Origin: Lumbricus rubellus | Lineage: Eukaryota; Annelida; Clitellata; Crassiclitellata; Lumbricidae | Assembly: GCA_945859605.1 (NCBI GenBank) | Contig: OX243819.1 | Coordinates: 1,126,861 to 1,190,860 of the forward strand | Direction of reading: 5' to 3' | DNA length: 64,000 bases | In this document: piece after piece, positions 1-53,700 of the stretch | Position numbering within the stretch: the first letter of the stretch is position 1 | How the letters are laid out: the number at the start of each line of letters is the position of its first letter | Made by a program: the position numbers and the translations under genes | Notes under the pieces: generated by a model | The model's input: only the letters and a program-made list of their open reading frames with translations | Databases searched by the model: none | What the model was told of the DNA's origin: nothing

Positions 1-39139
<39,139 letters not shown>

Positions 39140-39308
39140 CTGACGAGAACAACAGAAAGACCGTAATTAAACACAATCGAGGATGTTAGTAAGAATAAAG
39201 TAACTTAGACAACTAATCATAGACGTTATTAACTACTGACTTCTCGATCATTGCGGAATGCCTATGTTTACAGGCTGGTAGGCCTATTTCATCCACCCAT
39301 GCCCATCT

Positions 39309-41338
<2,030 letters not shown>

Positions 41339-41463
41339 AGAAGAAGACGACGACGACGACAACGACGTCGACGACGGCGACGACGATGATGATGACGATT
41401 AGAATATGGTAACAAAACACACGAAGATGGCGTCGTGGTGCAAGTGCAAGTATGCTGTTGTAG

Positions 41464-41778
41464 GCGTTGTAGGTCGGCGTGAGTGTTTGTCAGACTCAGA
41501 TGGCAGGAGCTACGTAGGTACACAGAACGTGACATTCATGGGAAGACCTTGTCAGCCTTGGAATTCGCAGGATCCCATCGCCCATCCTTTCAGCGAAATC
41601 TCCTACTTTGCAGATGCATCCCTTAATGCTGATGAGACCGGAAAAGAGGTTGCACTGGAAGATGTCAGCAACTACTGTCGCAATCCATCTTTCGATGACA
41701 CATACGAAATCTGGCCTTATTGCATCAGCAAAGATGGTCTTTTCTCGAGGGAGTACTGTTATATTCCGTTTTGTCAAG
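41464..41778 (+). CDS. Gene B exon: kringle domain
   Basis: 315 nt, phase 1-1, the same length as in gene A. It carries six cysteines ([29 protein letters not shown]). Homology to gene A continues upstream through CACACGAAGATGGCG (about 41418-41435) to the edge of the satellite. Confidence 0.9.
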
Positions 41779-44700
41779 GTACCTATACACACCTTTATTC
41801 TTATAAAAACGAAAACTGGTACATTTTCATATTTTAGGCTAAGTGCTAATCAACCTTTAACCGTCCCGAATTGCTTCTTAATATCAAAACCTGAGATCTG
41901 TTGCTATAATTTGGCCAACAAACTAGCCCTGCTCCTATTCTATCTAACGGCAAAGGTTCCACTTTAAAAAGGATCCTATATGGTGTTCCACAGGGATCTA
42001 ATCTAGGACCCATGTTGTTCCTCCTTTATATCAACGATCTCACCAACGTCTCCAACCGCTTGTTCTTCATCCTTTTTGCAGATGATTTTTTCACATTCTT
42101 GCATATTTTCTGACCTGAGATAAAACCCGGGCACCACAACGTGGGAACCACATGGAACCCACTTTTATTTCCAACGCATTATTTTTGATGATGCACCATT
42201 ATAATGCGGTGGTTTTTGGGACACTTTCACCTGCCAGGTAGCTTAATCTTTCCGGAAATTTCATTTTCTGTGTTTAGATAACGTTTAAGTCCCTGATAGA
42301 TCCTGTAGACAGCGGGGGAAAACGATATGGAAGTCTATTATTCACCCGCATTACATAAACCTCTCTGTTATTGAATTACACGCTACTGTAATTACATGTG
42401 TGTATAAAATGATTGTGGGAATTTCTTTAAATAAGAAACCTCTTTCAATTCAGACTGCGGAGAAATTCTTTGTCACGAAGATAACGAGTTTCTACGTGAT
42501 TTTAACTCAGTCAGCTGTTACTGTCAGGGTTTTTGTTTCAGAATACTTCATGAAGGTTGTGTTTGGAAAGTGGTTGGACACAGCTTTGCTACAAGCTCCA
42601 CCAATCCAGTTCAACGGATCAGTCTGTCTGAAATTTGAATATCGATTGAGTCATCCGAAGATCATTCTCAGCATTCAGACAACCAGTCTCTCCAACTCAT
42701 CCTCCATTTTGAAGCTGATGAACCTGAGTTATGGTCTTCAGACGAACGCATCCGAATGGAGCGATGCAAATGTTACACTGAACATCACCTATGGCGAAAT
42801 ACAACAAGTGGCATTTGTGGCAGAGAAAATTGGATTCACTTTAGGGCTTGAATTCGCAGCTATTCGTAACATAATCATGAATGATTCACCGTGTCTACAT
42901 ACAGGTAATTACAATCTTTGCCAAAACGTTGCTAGTTACTTTCTGTGACATGGCCTTGACTAAGCTTTATCCAAATAAGAGATCCATTGACTGACCTATG
43001 GCCACATTCTCTTTATTTTGATCATGAAAGACTCTGTATAGGCTGCTGTCACACTTTTCGCATCGTTGTGCTACCATTTTCGCATTATATTTGTTAAAAT
43101 TAAAAAGCCCTTGTCGACTCAAGCAAACAGGTCAAAGAATAACGCAAATAGAATTAGATCTAAGCTTACCTAAAATAACGCTTTCCTTTGATTTCCCACT
43201 GAAATTGACCTTTTTAACTAAAACTTAGATTGCACTTAATTTAGCAACCTATCTCTTACCACATATTTTCTATATCATGACGGGAAAAATAAAATTTGTT
43301 CATTAAAAATTATTCACCGACAATTTATTATGGAAAATTTCATTTTACCTTTTCTGATTTTCGGTCTTGCTGGTGGTCTGACCTTAAATAAGATTGAATG
43401 ACCCTTAATATTATTTAGAGTAGGGGGCCTACATATTTTCATCTCATAAGATTCTTGATAGGGCAAATAGGCATAAAATCGATTATTTCCATGATGAAAT
43501 GTATGTATGTATGTATGTATGTATGTGCACTTGTTATAGCGCCCTTTCAAGCTCTCTCTACTCAGAGGCGCTCCCGATGCAGAGCGGACACTGCATCGGA
43601 GTTTCACGCCGAAGCGCTGAGCAATTGTAAGTGAAGGACTTGCCCAAGGTCCTTACGCGGGGAGGTGGATTCGAACCTCGGACCTTCCGGCTCCAAGGCA
43701 ACGACGCCACCACTAGACCACCGCGCCCCACAATGTGTGGATCGGCAATGGAATACAGTAGCCTACAGCTAATAAATATTCTTCTTCTTCTTCTTCTTCA
43801 GTTCTCTGCCGTCAGGCAGGTTCATATGTCCAATGACCCCACGCATATCTGTTCTGAGCCTCCATATTTAGCCCTCTATAACCGTCCTTTGTCATCATCC
43901 AATCCAGTAGCATTGTTAATAGGCTAAATTATTAGGCTATCTAGACACATTTATAATAGGTAATTGATTGTTTCACAGATATGAGCAAAGATCAGCAAGA
44001 AGACAGAGAGAAATACACTGGATATCGTCTACCAAGCGATTCCTTCAGAGAACTGGTTCTAAACGAGAGCGCTAGTAAGTTGCGAACTTCATCTTTCGCT
44101 TTCTTTCTAGTTTGTGCTGCGTAAGCGTGTTTCCAAAAATCATTGATTTTGTGCTGAGATGAACTTTTTGTGCTGAGTGTTTATTATTGGCATCCGTTTC
44201 TGGATCTTTGATTGACAGCGGTGACCTGTAAGTTGCGAGTAGACCTATTATATTTATAGCTCAAGGTCTTTACGCGACGGCTTCATCCAAGGCACCGAAC
44301 TCACCCCTACACTACCGCGCCACACAAAATGTGCTCAAGTAGGCCTACAGCTGTAGGCTATTAAAAATTTAATCGTTGCTCATCAATGATTCACTTTCAT
44401 TCTTTGCAGATAGCAACATGAAGAACTTGGTAGCAACGCTTGGTCATCGGAGGGATCGTCTCATTTACACGTAACTTTTGTGACTTCTAGAACATTCTAT
44501 GAGGCTTTAAAATGTCATTATTGTTTCTATACTAAATAGACTAGGCCTAGTTGCCTAACAAGTCAGTGTGCTATTATTGCTCACTCTCATATAGGCCCTA
44601 CCGCTAATACATGCAAGCCTACATAGGTCCTAGAATATTAGTGCTGAAGTTTAGTTTAATCTGATCCAACTAAACAAGTCGTTGAGATTACTATCGTTTC

Positions 44701-47700
44701 ATGCAAGCAAATTCGAATGAATCATTGACCTGCATTATTGCTCAATTTATAAATTCTTGTTGACTTTTAAAAAATAAATTATATGATAGTGTTATTCAAA
44801 TACTTAGGCTATGTGACATTCAAGTCAATAAAAAACATTACTTGGTTGCAGCCAGATAACACCTGACATAATGATCATTGCAACTTAATTTAAACTTATC
44901 AATACAGCCTATTTATTATTGTTTATTGACTTCAATGTCACGTAGCCTAATTATTTACATAACATCATCATATAATTTCTATAAAAAAGAACATTATTGA
45001 CAATGGCACACCAATACTAACTTTTAGTAGGCCCTATTGGTGTGCCATTGTCAATAATGTTCTTACACACGTCACAGAGCAATTACTATGACTCAGAAAC
45101 ATCTGGCTTCATGTCCATAATTTGCAGCTGAATGGAGCAAATTAATGTGGGCCAGAGACTGAAGGTCATGCAGAGATGTCCACAATTGCTAGCAGGTCGC
45201 AGCATAGGTGATGTACTGCAGGAAGCATATTTCCCCAATTCTACGCCAGATGATGTTATTGGAATAGGCGTGTTAAACAACACATAAATTAGTGAAGGAC
45301 ACCCACAGATCTCGCTTCATTGGTAAGAGCCATGGTATTTCCATTAAAATAATCTTATCCCACCTCCCAAGTGCTGATCTGCAGATGTAGACGATCCCGG
45401 TTATGGTAGTTTCCAGGAAATCACGCAAAGATGTATTTTCTCTTCATTGATGAACACAGTAGGCTACAATGATTAACTCTGTCAAAGGCCTTGAAATGCC
45501 GATTGAATCTGTTGCTAGAAAAGTAATTCTTAGTACAAGGAATGCAAGTGGACAACCCAACCCTTTTGAATCCAAACTGCAAGTCTACTGCGAATAAATA
45601 GCTGTGATTATCATTGCTCGAGAATATGCCTAAATACATGTAATCTTAGAATTGTCAGAACCGTTTTGATTTGATGCGTGTTTGTTCAGCTGCGAGTGGA
45701 ATGGTGTTGCATGCAATGAAACTGACATTCGCAGTGAACTCACAGATCTAGGTCTTTGCTACACTTTCAACGGAGACGAAAACCGCATCCTCTCATCCGA
45801 AAAAACCGGTTTGTCGTTTGTCCGATTGTCGTTATCATTTTTACCTTATCCGTCATCGCCGAAGCAATCGTCTCCATATTTATATTATAAAGGCTGGTCC
45901 TCATTGCCAAAAATGACGGAGTTGTATGCATGCAAAGCTGGTTCATTTATACTGGAGCACCATTTGTATGTGTTGATCCAATCTGTTGATCCATTCCCCC
46001 CACCTCCGTTGAGGAACAGACCGTTCGTATCTGAATTATGGACCGCTCACAAATTACCAGCAAATACTTTAAAATACAAAGAAATTATATTCTGTATTAT
46101 TTTCAGGTGCGACCTTTGGTCTTCGTCTCATGCTGAACGTGGAAGAATACGAAAATATTCCCGTATACAAACGGAACACAGGCATCAAGGTGACTCCATT
46201 GAAGATTCTTTCAAATAGGCTACAAGATTCAAGTAATCGATAGCAGCAGGTAGATAGAATTGAGTTGAATTACTGCGTTCAATGAGAAAATGTCTATTCA
46301 TTAATTTTCAGGTTCATCTTCATCGATATGACGACATTCCTCAAGTTGCAGATTCTGGTTTCGCCGTATCTCCTGGTGAACAGACATTTGCACCGCTTGA
46401 CCACCAGAAGGTAGTTCCGTTGATGCATCATTGTCTCACTGCATGACTTTACGTATCTAAACTATTTATACATGATAACAACTTTTTCGCATAATTATAA
46501 TCACAATCTGACACATCTTTCGCAATAATTTTATGCAACGACACCAACGAAGTTTAAAACGATTCCTGCGTTAAATATCATAGGGCGGCCGCTGAATCTG
46601 GACAATATTATTTGCAACTGTTCAACTCGCTCACTGATTAAATAAATTTTATGCAAAGTTTCATCAGCCGCCCATCATTTGCCCGTCTTCTACATCATTT
46701 AAAGACGGAATGTGTTTTTTTTTACAACCAAATGCCATAATTAGCCTATGTGCTTAGTCACATCTGAAATTTATCGGCGCAAAGTGTCCGTGTTGGAGTT
46801 ATTATTGATTTCTAAAGCATATAACACGCTTCAAGGCATCGCCTATGACTCTGTGGTTGAATTCCTTCCTTAATTATCAATTACGAGAATTTTCGTAGCG
46901 CTGCTTCGTCAGTGACAAACATAACTGTCTTAAGATGAGAGAGAAATTTTAAAAAAATTGGAAAGAGAGTGAAGCGTCAAAAGGTGGCCATTCCAATTTT
47001 AGGGGCCTACAACAATCATCGCTGCCATACAGACAGAAAAGGGTTCCCTTTCATTTGGTCGTAAATAATCTCGTCGTAATCAATTCGTCGCAATTTATAT
47101 CGTCGTTAATGAAATCGTCGCAACATAATTCGTCGCATTCAAATCGTCGCATTCAGTCCGCCGTTTTTTATGTCGTCGTCAAATAATATTGTCACAGTTT
47201 ATTTCGTATTATACACCGTGGTTCAAAAAAAACTAAGCCAAATTGTTTTTCATATATCTCTAATGGCCGATAACATATCACGCTAAAATTTTCCAAATAT
47301 TTAGAGAAGTGGACCAAGAATATGATTCCAAAATTTCATGAGATAAAGTTGAACGGATAAAAAGATATGAATCTTTCAACTTCATATGCCGAAATTGCAG
47401 TTTACAAGCAATTTTCTGCCAGATTCAGTAAAAAAAGTAAGCTAAACTGTTTTTCTTATATCTCCAATGCCTGATAATTAATCAAAACAAAATTTTACAG
47501 ATATTCAGAGGATTGAACCGAGAATAGGATTCCAAAATATCATGTCATAAATTTGAACGAATAGAAAGATATGAATATTTAAACTTCATCTCCAGAAATT
47601 TCTGTTTTCAGCAAGTCTGTTATGGTGTTCGTTGCGGTTTCGATGCTTGATAGTTCCCAATTTTGGTCTTCAGGGATCCTGGAGTAAAATTAACGGAGTA

Positions 47701-50700
47701 TATTATCGCAATATTCTGCTGTCACAACATCGTCCACCTGTTATCAGAAATCTATAGCCTCAGAAAGCTGTTTTCTTTTTCAACAGAACAGCGCCAGCCC
47801 GCAGAGCCAAGGAAACCATCGAAATGCTGACCAGAGAGACGCCAGACTTCATTTCTCCCACATTATGGCCTCCGAACAGCCCAGATTTGAATCCTGTCGA
47901 CTATAAAAGTGTGGAGCGTAATGCAAGACCAAGTCTAGCAGACAACAATCCATGATATAAACGATCTGAAGCAACCAACGCTTGCTGGAAGTGTGGGAAG
48001 GCCTGGACCAGAGAATAATTGACGATGCTGTTGCGTAATGCATGGCGCCAGCGCTTCCAGGCTTGCGTGCAAGCAGGAGGAGGACATTTTGAGCATCTTA
48101 TTCAATTAAATAATAAAAACCATACTGTTGAAATCATATTGTTAGTTTAATTCTCTACATATCTGAAAAATTTAGAATGATTAATCAACAGGCAATAGAG
48201 ATATAAGAAAACATTTGATTGAATATGACAGAATATTGCTTGTAAACTGAAATTTCGGCATATGAAGTTTAAATATTCATATCTTTTTATCCGTTCAACT
48301 TTGTCTCATGAAATTTTGGAATCATATTCTTGGTCCACTTCTCTAAAGATTTGGAAAATATTGGCTTGAGATGTCATCAGGTATTAGAGATATATGCAAA
48401 ACAGTTTGGCTTAGTTTTTTTTGAACCACGGTGTATATCTTTAGTAGTAGGCTACATAAAAAATTCTCATCATGCAAAACTAATTTAAAAACTGACATTT
48501 TATTAAATTCATGGTCACATATAGCTAATTTAAAAAACAGGTTAAGTTAAAAGCACAATAAAACGTAAACACGATAGGTGTACCTTGTATTTTTAGGTTT
48601 ATATACGTGGACACATTGTTGCGAGCACTAGGTGTACCTTGTATTGTTGGGTTTATATACGTCGACACATTGTTGCGATTACTAGGTGTAGGCCTACCTT
48701 GTATTGTTGGGTTTATATACGTTGACTCGAAGTCTGCTGTGACAGACGCTCCTTACGACGAAATTTGCGACCAATACGACCAAAATTAATGATTGCGACT
48801 AGTTGTCTGCGACGATATAGAGCGCGACCAATTGACTCGCGACCAAATAATTTACGACTATATGACTGCGACGAAATGATCTGCGACGAAATGATCTGCG
48901 ACGATATGGATGGTCACCCAGAAAAGTCTTTTCAATGTGGTCCGTGAACTTAATCTACTCTGGACCAGAAGCTCAACTTTGCACCGCACGTTCATTTACT
49001 CAGCCGTGTTTTTTTTATTATCAACTGCGCCAGTTACGCACTGTTGTTCGCTTATTTCTACTGCTACTGCAGCGTCCATTATTATTAAGTTTATAGACCA
49101 CCGCTGCTATCTTTATTTTGGCCTACCGAGTACCGACTGCGCAACTTAACTGCTTCGATCGCGTACTACGCTCCGCATACCCAAATTCAGCCACAGCTTC
49201 AGTTTAATATAAAAAAATTAAGCTTACTTGTTACGCTCTCCACTGACTCAAGCCGAGAATCAAGTAGGCCTACTGGATCGCTGCTCTATTTAATTTAGGC
49301 TAAGCGCTGCCTGCTATGCCGCGCTCCTTCCTACCCTAGTCATCTCTGTAATCCTACAATTAGCGTTCGGCACTTGCACTCCATTGGCTCGGCTGGAGAC
49401 GGTCTGTCCTTCTCTCTCCGTTTTTACTTGCTCCTCCACTGGATTTTTCCGAACGACCGATCTAATTTCACATTTATTTAAACAATAATTTCAATTATTT
49501 TGCTGAAGTGGGATGAACTTTTCTTGATACTTCGAAAAATAATATTTGCCAAAATGCGATCACATAGGCGGTCTTAATGATTATTGCATCGTAGGCCCTA
49601 TGTGTAATTTTTCTGTTTCAAATGAGGACCTCATTATAGCAAGCAAAGTGCGTGAAACCGTTTTATTTACATTTAGATAGTAGCTTGTTTTAGGGAAAAG
49701 TGTAAGCCCTAGACCTATTCCACGAATTCGTCTTGTCTTTAGCTTCAAAATCTTGCTCCTCCTTGGGGAAGATGTTCTTCAATGGACTACGAGTTCTTCA
49801 ACTCAACCGACCGATACACAACGGCCAAGTGTCAACTCGAATGTAAAACGAGATCTGTTTTGGCGAAATGTGGCTGCAAAGATGTCTACATGCCAGGTCG
49901 GTTAACGCACCCTCCAACCAGCTAGGTGATCGCTTTCTAGCTATGCAAAAAATTTAGGCCTAAGTATAACCTAGGCCTATTCTTTATAAACCACATGCAT
50001 GACGCAAAACGTCTAATCAACACAACTAAACGATATTCAGCATCATACATGTAGGCTAGGCCTAGATGACATACTCTGCTAACTGGATTTTCTATGACGT
50101 ATTTTGTTATTAGGCCTAGGTTATTTTTTCCTTAGCTTGCTTAGTAACTGATAAAATGATAGGCCTATTTATTGACACACACGTAAGGTTAATGCTGACA
50201 CTTTATAAGCGAGAAGGTTTTTTTAAATAAAGCATATCAAATGTTTTTAAACTTTGCTGGGTTAGATCTGAGAGCAGTTTCGCCAATAAGAACCCCCAAA
50301 ATGACGGTTTCATTTTCAACTGTTGATTATATAGATATATAATTATTAATTTGTCTTTCTGTCTTAGGACCCGCTAACGTTTGCTCGTTGGATGATTACC
50401 TATCATGCGTTGAACATTGGAATGGTAGGATAAGAGTTTGAATGTAATCGAATTATTATAGGTTCCTGTCGTTTTGCTTTGCGGTTACGATACAATTTTT
50501 GCACCTTTTGTAAAAAGTGTTTTGAAATGAAAAAATATGATGTTGTATCTATATAATTATAGGCTTACTTATATATTAGCCTGTATTTGTCAAAGAAGTG
50601 GATAGGCAATTGTTCATCGTTATGTTCATTTGCATGATAGTCGCTGTTTATACATTTCGTCATTTTGACTATCATCAAGCCTATAATATTGTATTAGGCC

Positions 50701-53700
50701 CTAAGTGTTATTTTAAGTGTTATTTTAATCCGTCAAAATAATCAATGTAATAATATTTACAGCGCAGTGGCTCAGCAATTGTCCGGACGAGTGCCTTGTC
50801 TTTTCATACGCAACTTCATTGTCTACATCTCAACTTTCTGGTGTTGGTTTGGCGAATATCCTGCAAAATACAGACAGCATACGGGAGAGCTACTGGCACA
50901 GCCTGGAAATCGCTAATAGAGTAGACGACACAGAACTGACGCAAACCATCTCTGGTCTGGAGTCGGTGATTCTCAGTCATGGAAAAGTAAAGACTCTGGT
51001 CTACAAGAACATTTTAAACCCGGCAACTTCTGTGACAAATTTCGTCTTGAGGCTAGTCGACAAATTAATGGAGATAGTGAGAAACGATACCGACTCCAGT
51101 CAGCGTTTCTTAAACAAGTTCCAACAGTGCATAAGTGGAGACGTCAGCTTGTTACTTCAGAGAATTTCAGATCAGTTAAGTTACATGAGTCAGGATATTT
51201 TAAGGTTGACGAACTCAGTGAGCATGACTGCCGAACAGAAGTCGAACCTGAAATTCAGTCTTGAGCAGATGAAGACAGCGATGTTAGCAGCAAATGATTT
51301 ACTAAGCAAGTTCTGCCCAAAGAATTTCAATGCACAGAAATGTTCAAGTCCCATTGTGAATATAAACAGTATGATAAGTAACTCGCTTGTTCTGATGTCC
51401 ACACAAACATGCACCACACCCTCTCCCACAAGAGCACCCATTAGCTCCACCACTCCAGCTGTTAATATCAATATAATCAGCAACGGTACATCAAGTTCTT
51501 CATCTTCAGCAGCTACGGCACCCTCCACAACAACCACAAAATCTCCCACCACCAAAAGTGCATCACCACCGTGCGAAAAACGTAGCGAAGAAGATCGATT
51601 TTCATCAATTACTCAAAACCTGTTGGATATCCAGCTGAGTATTTCGGAAGTCCTTAGCTGCATGGCAAAATACTCAGACGGGTTAACATCCTTTCAATCC
51701 TTCTTCAATTCTATCGATCGAACTGTGTCAACGGTAGACGTAGCAGGTGCAACACGTTCTCTGAACGTTCTCTTGGAAGATGCAAGCTGGTTGGAGGATC
51801 TGATGGTTGCATATCAAAACGGAAGTCTAACAAAACGCAAGCTTTCGAATGATTTTCTGCTTCATTCGAACAGTAGATTGTTGCTTCACATCAACGATGC
51901 ATTGTCTGGTATCGAGACTTCAGTTCTATCGGATGTGACGTCCGTCATAAACGTCATCGAAACGAGGATCATTTCTGTCTATCCTCAGCTCATCGTGTAC
52001 TTGTATAATCTGCAGACATTCATGGCATATAACGACACAACTATCGATGGTTTCGCAAGGGAAATGCTTTTGTGGAGAAGTCCGATTCCGATGCTTCAAG
52101 ACAAAACAGTAAGTTATAGGTCTACTGATTAAAAAACTCTATGTGCATATCGTGTTACCAATATCTCGCAAAGAGTCTTCTGGAATTTCTGCGAGTTTTC
52201 GTATAGGCCTATATTAGATTGCTGAAGAATTCCAGTCAGATCGTGAAACGAACGCTTTAGAGTTGGAAGCTGGATTAATAATCTCTAGCAGAAATGGAGG
52301 TCGAACTGAAATGGAAGCTGGATGAATGAAAAGAATTATTGAGACATGGAAGCTGGACTGATTTTTTTAGCTTAAATAAACGCTGGATTGTTTAAAAGAA
52401 CTAAACGAACACTTGATAAATTTAATCTCGATTGATGGTTTTCTAGCTGAAGTGGAAGCTGGATACATCATGAAAATAACAAAATTCAGCTTCCATTTCT
52501 AAGGCATTCTTTTAATAAATCTTACATATTAGACCCTTTCTGGTTTTCCATTGCGTTGTTTGCTTTTGTGTGTGTTTGTGCAGATGGTTGAGTTTCAGTT
52601 TACCTCCGATCAACTTGAACAGGTGCTCGGAGTTGAAATGATTATCGCTTCGCTTGTCAACCAATCTGCAAAAATTGTTCCGATGCTGGTTCGTGCTTAC
52701 AACGCGCGTCTAAAGCAATCGCTTACCAATGTCCAACTGGAACTCCGAGCAGCACAACAGATGGTCATCGACAGCGTCAATACTCTCAACCAACAACTGA
52801 CCAAATTCAACGATTCTACTTTCATCGAAGATGGTTTTGTGAGGTACAATTACATGATGGAAAACACAAATAGATTATGCATTCAAAGAACTTCAGACAC
52901 TACAGATTCTTTGCAGTTATGCGTAGGTTTTCGTCTCATGTAGGGATTGTAGGCTATAGCAATAACTTAGGGAATGATTTCTTATTCATGAGTTTCCTCT
53001 TGCAACAACTGTTTTTCTGAATTCTTAGGAGTAATTTTCTGGAAGTCGACATTTTCTATGGAGAACTGAGGTACCGAACCATTGAACAAACGACTGGATA
53101 CGATATGCTCCAGTTCCTTAGTATGTTCAAACACTCTGCATAGGCCTACAAAAAATTATTATAAGTTTGATTAATTAGCGTCTATAGCCTATTATTCGGA
53201 TATTTAAATGCTTTAGGCTTCAACAGCACCGTTTTATTAACTTAATTTTATATAGGCCTATAAAAAAATTGCGTTTGCGTTTGATCTGTTTAAAAAAAAA
53301 TATATTTTCCATAGACTAAGTGTCCAGTGCCTTTGCAGTTGATTAGCCTAAGTCCAAGCTCTACACTGTGCGATCCTTTTTTACATGGTCATGAAGAAAA
53401 GGCATAATATTATAGGGCCTAAGCCTATACACAGATTAGAGTTTGAAATGTCGAACATTCATTCTGTGTTTGTTGAATTTATTCAGGTGATTTCGGCGGA
53501 TGTTTTTCTATTATAATACTGTGCAACAGTTTTAGACATGAAGGAAAAACGATAATGAATAGACTTTGAAGTGGCTAGCATTCATATCATATAATTAAGC
53601 TTAGGCCCTATGTGTTTGTTAATTTATTATGATCAGGTGATTTCGGCGGATGTTTTGGGTTGTTCCTCGGAGGAAGCATTCTTTCCTTCTTTGAGATCCT

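Larger units (their letters stand above)
47041..48919. mobile_element. Foldback-like element with inverted arrays of ~15-bp repeats (contains a mariner element)
   Basis: The left array (47058-47205) repeats CGTCGCA-N7-8 units. The right array (48745-48905) repeats the inverse TGCGACGA units. The outer ends GGGTTCCC and (minus strand) GGGTGACC resemble each other, and AGAAAA flanks both sides (47035-47040 and 48920-48925). The interior has three ~60-bp tandem copies (48575-48735, containing GGGTTTATATACGT) and the mariner-type insertion. No transposase of its own is visible. Located in the gene B intron 46411-49742. Confidence 0.65.

Noticed and set aside
41464..41837. A stand-alone secreted kringle protein starting at ATG 41406
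   Set aside because: The frame upstream of 41464 follows a splice acceptor, and a donor at 41779 leads into the next in-phase exon. It is an internal exon of gene B.
43620..43737. A functional tRNA gene on the minus strand
   Set aside because: A and B boxes are present but the region does not fold as a full cloverleaf by eye and is followed by a SINE body and a CATA tail.
47050..47205. CRISPR-like array of CGTCGCA repeats
   Set aside because: Units are about 15 bp with no spacers of defined length, mirrored by an inverse array. Eukaryotic context; fits a foldback-type end.
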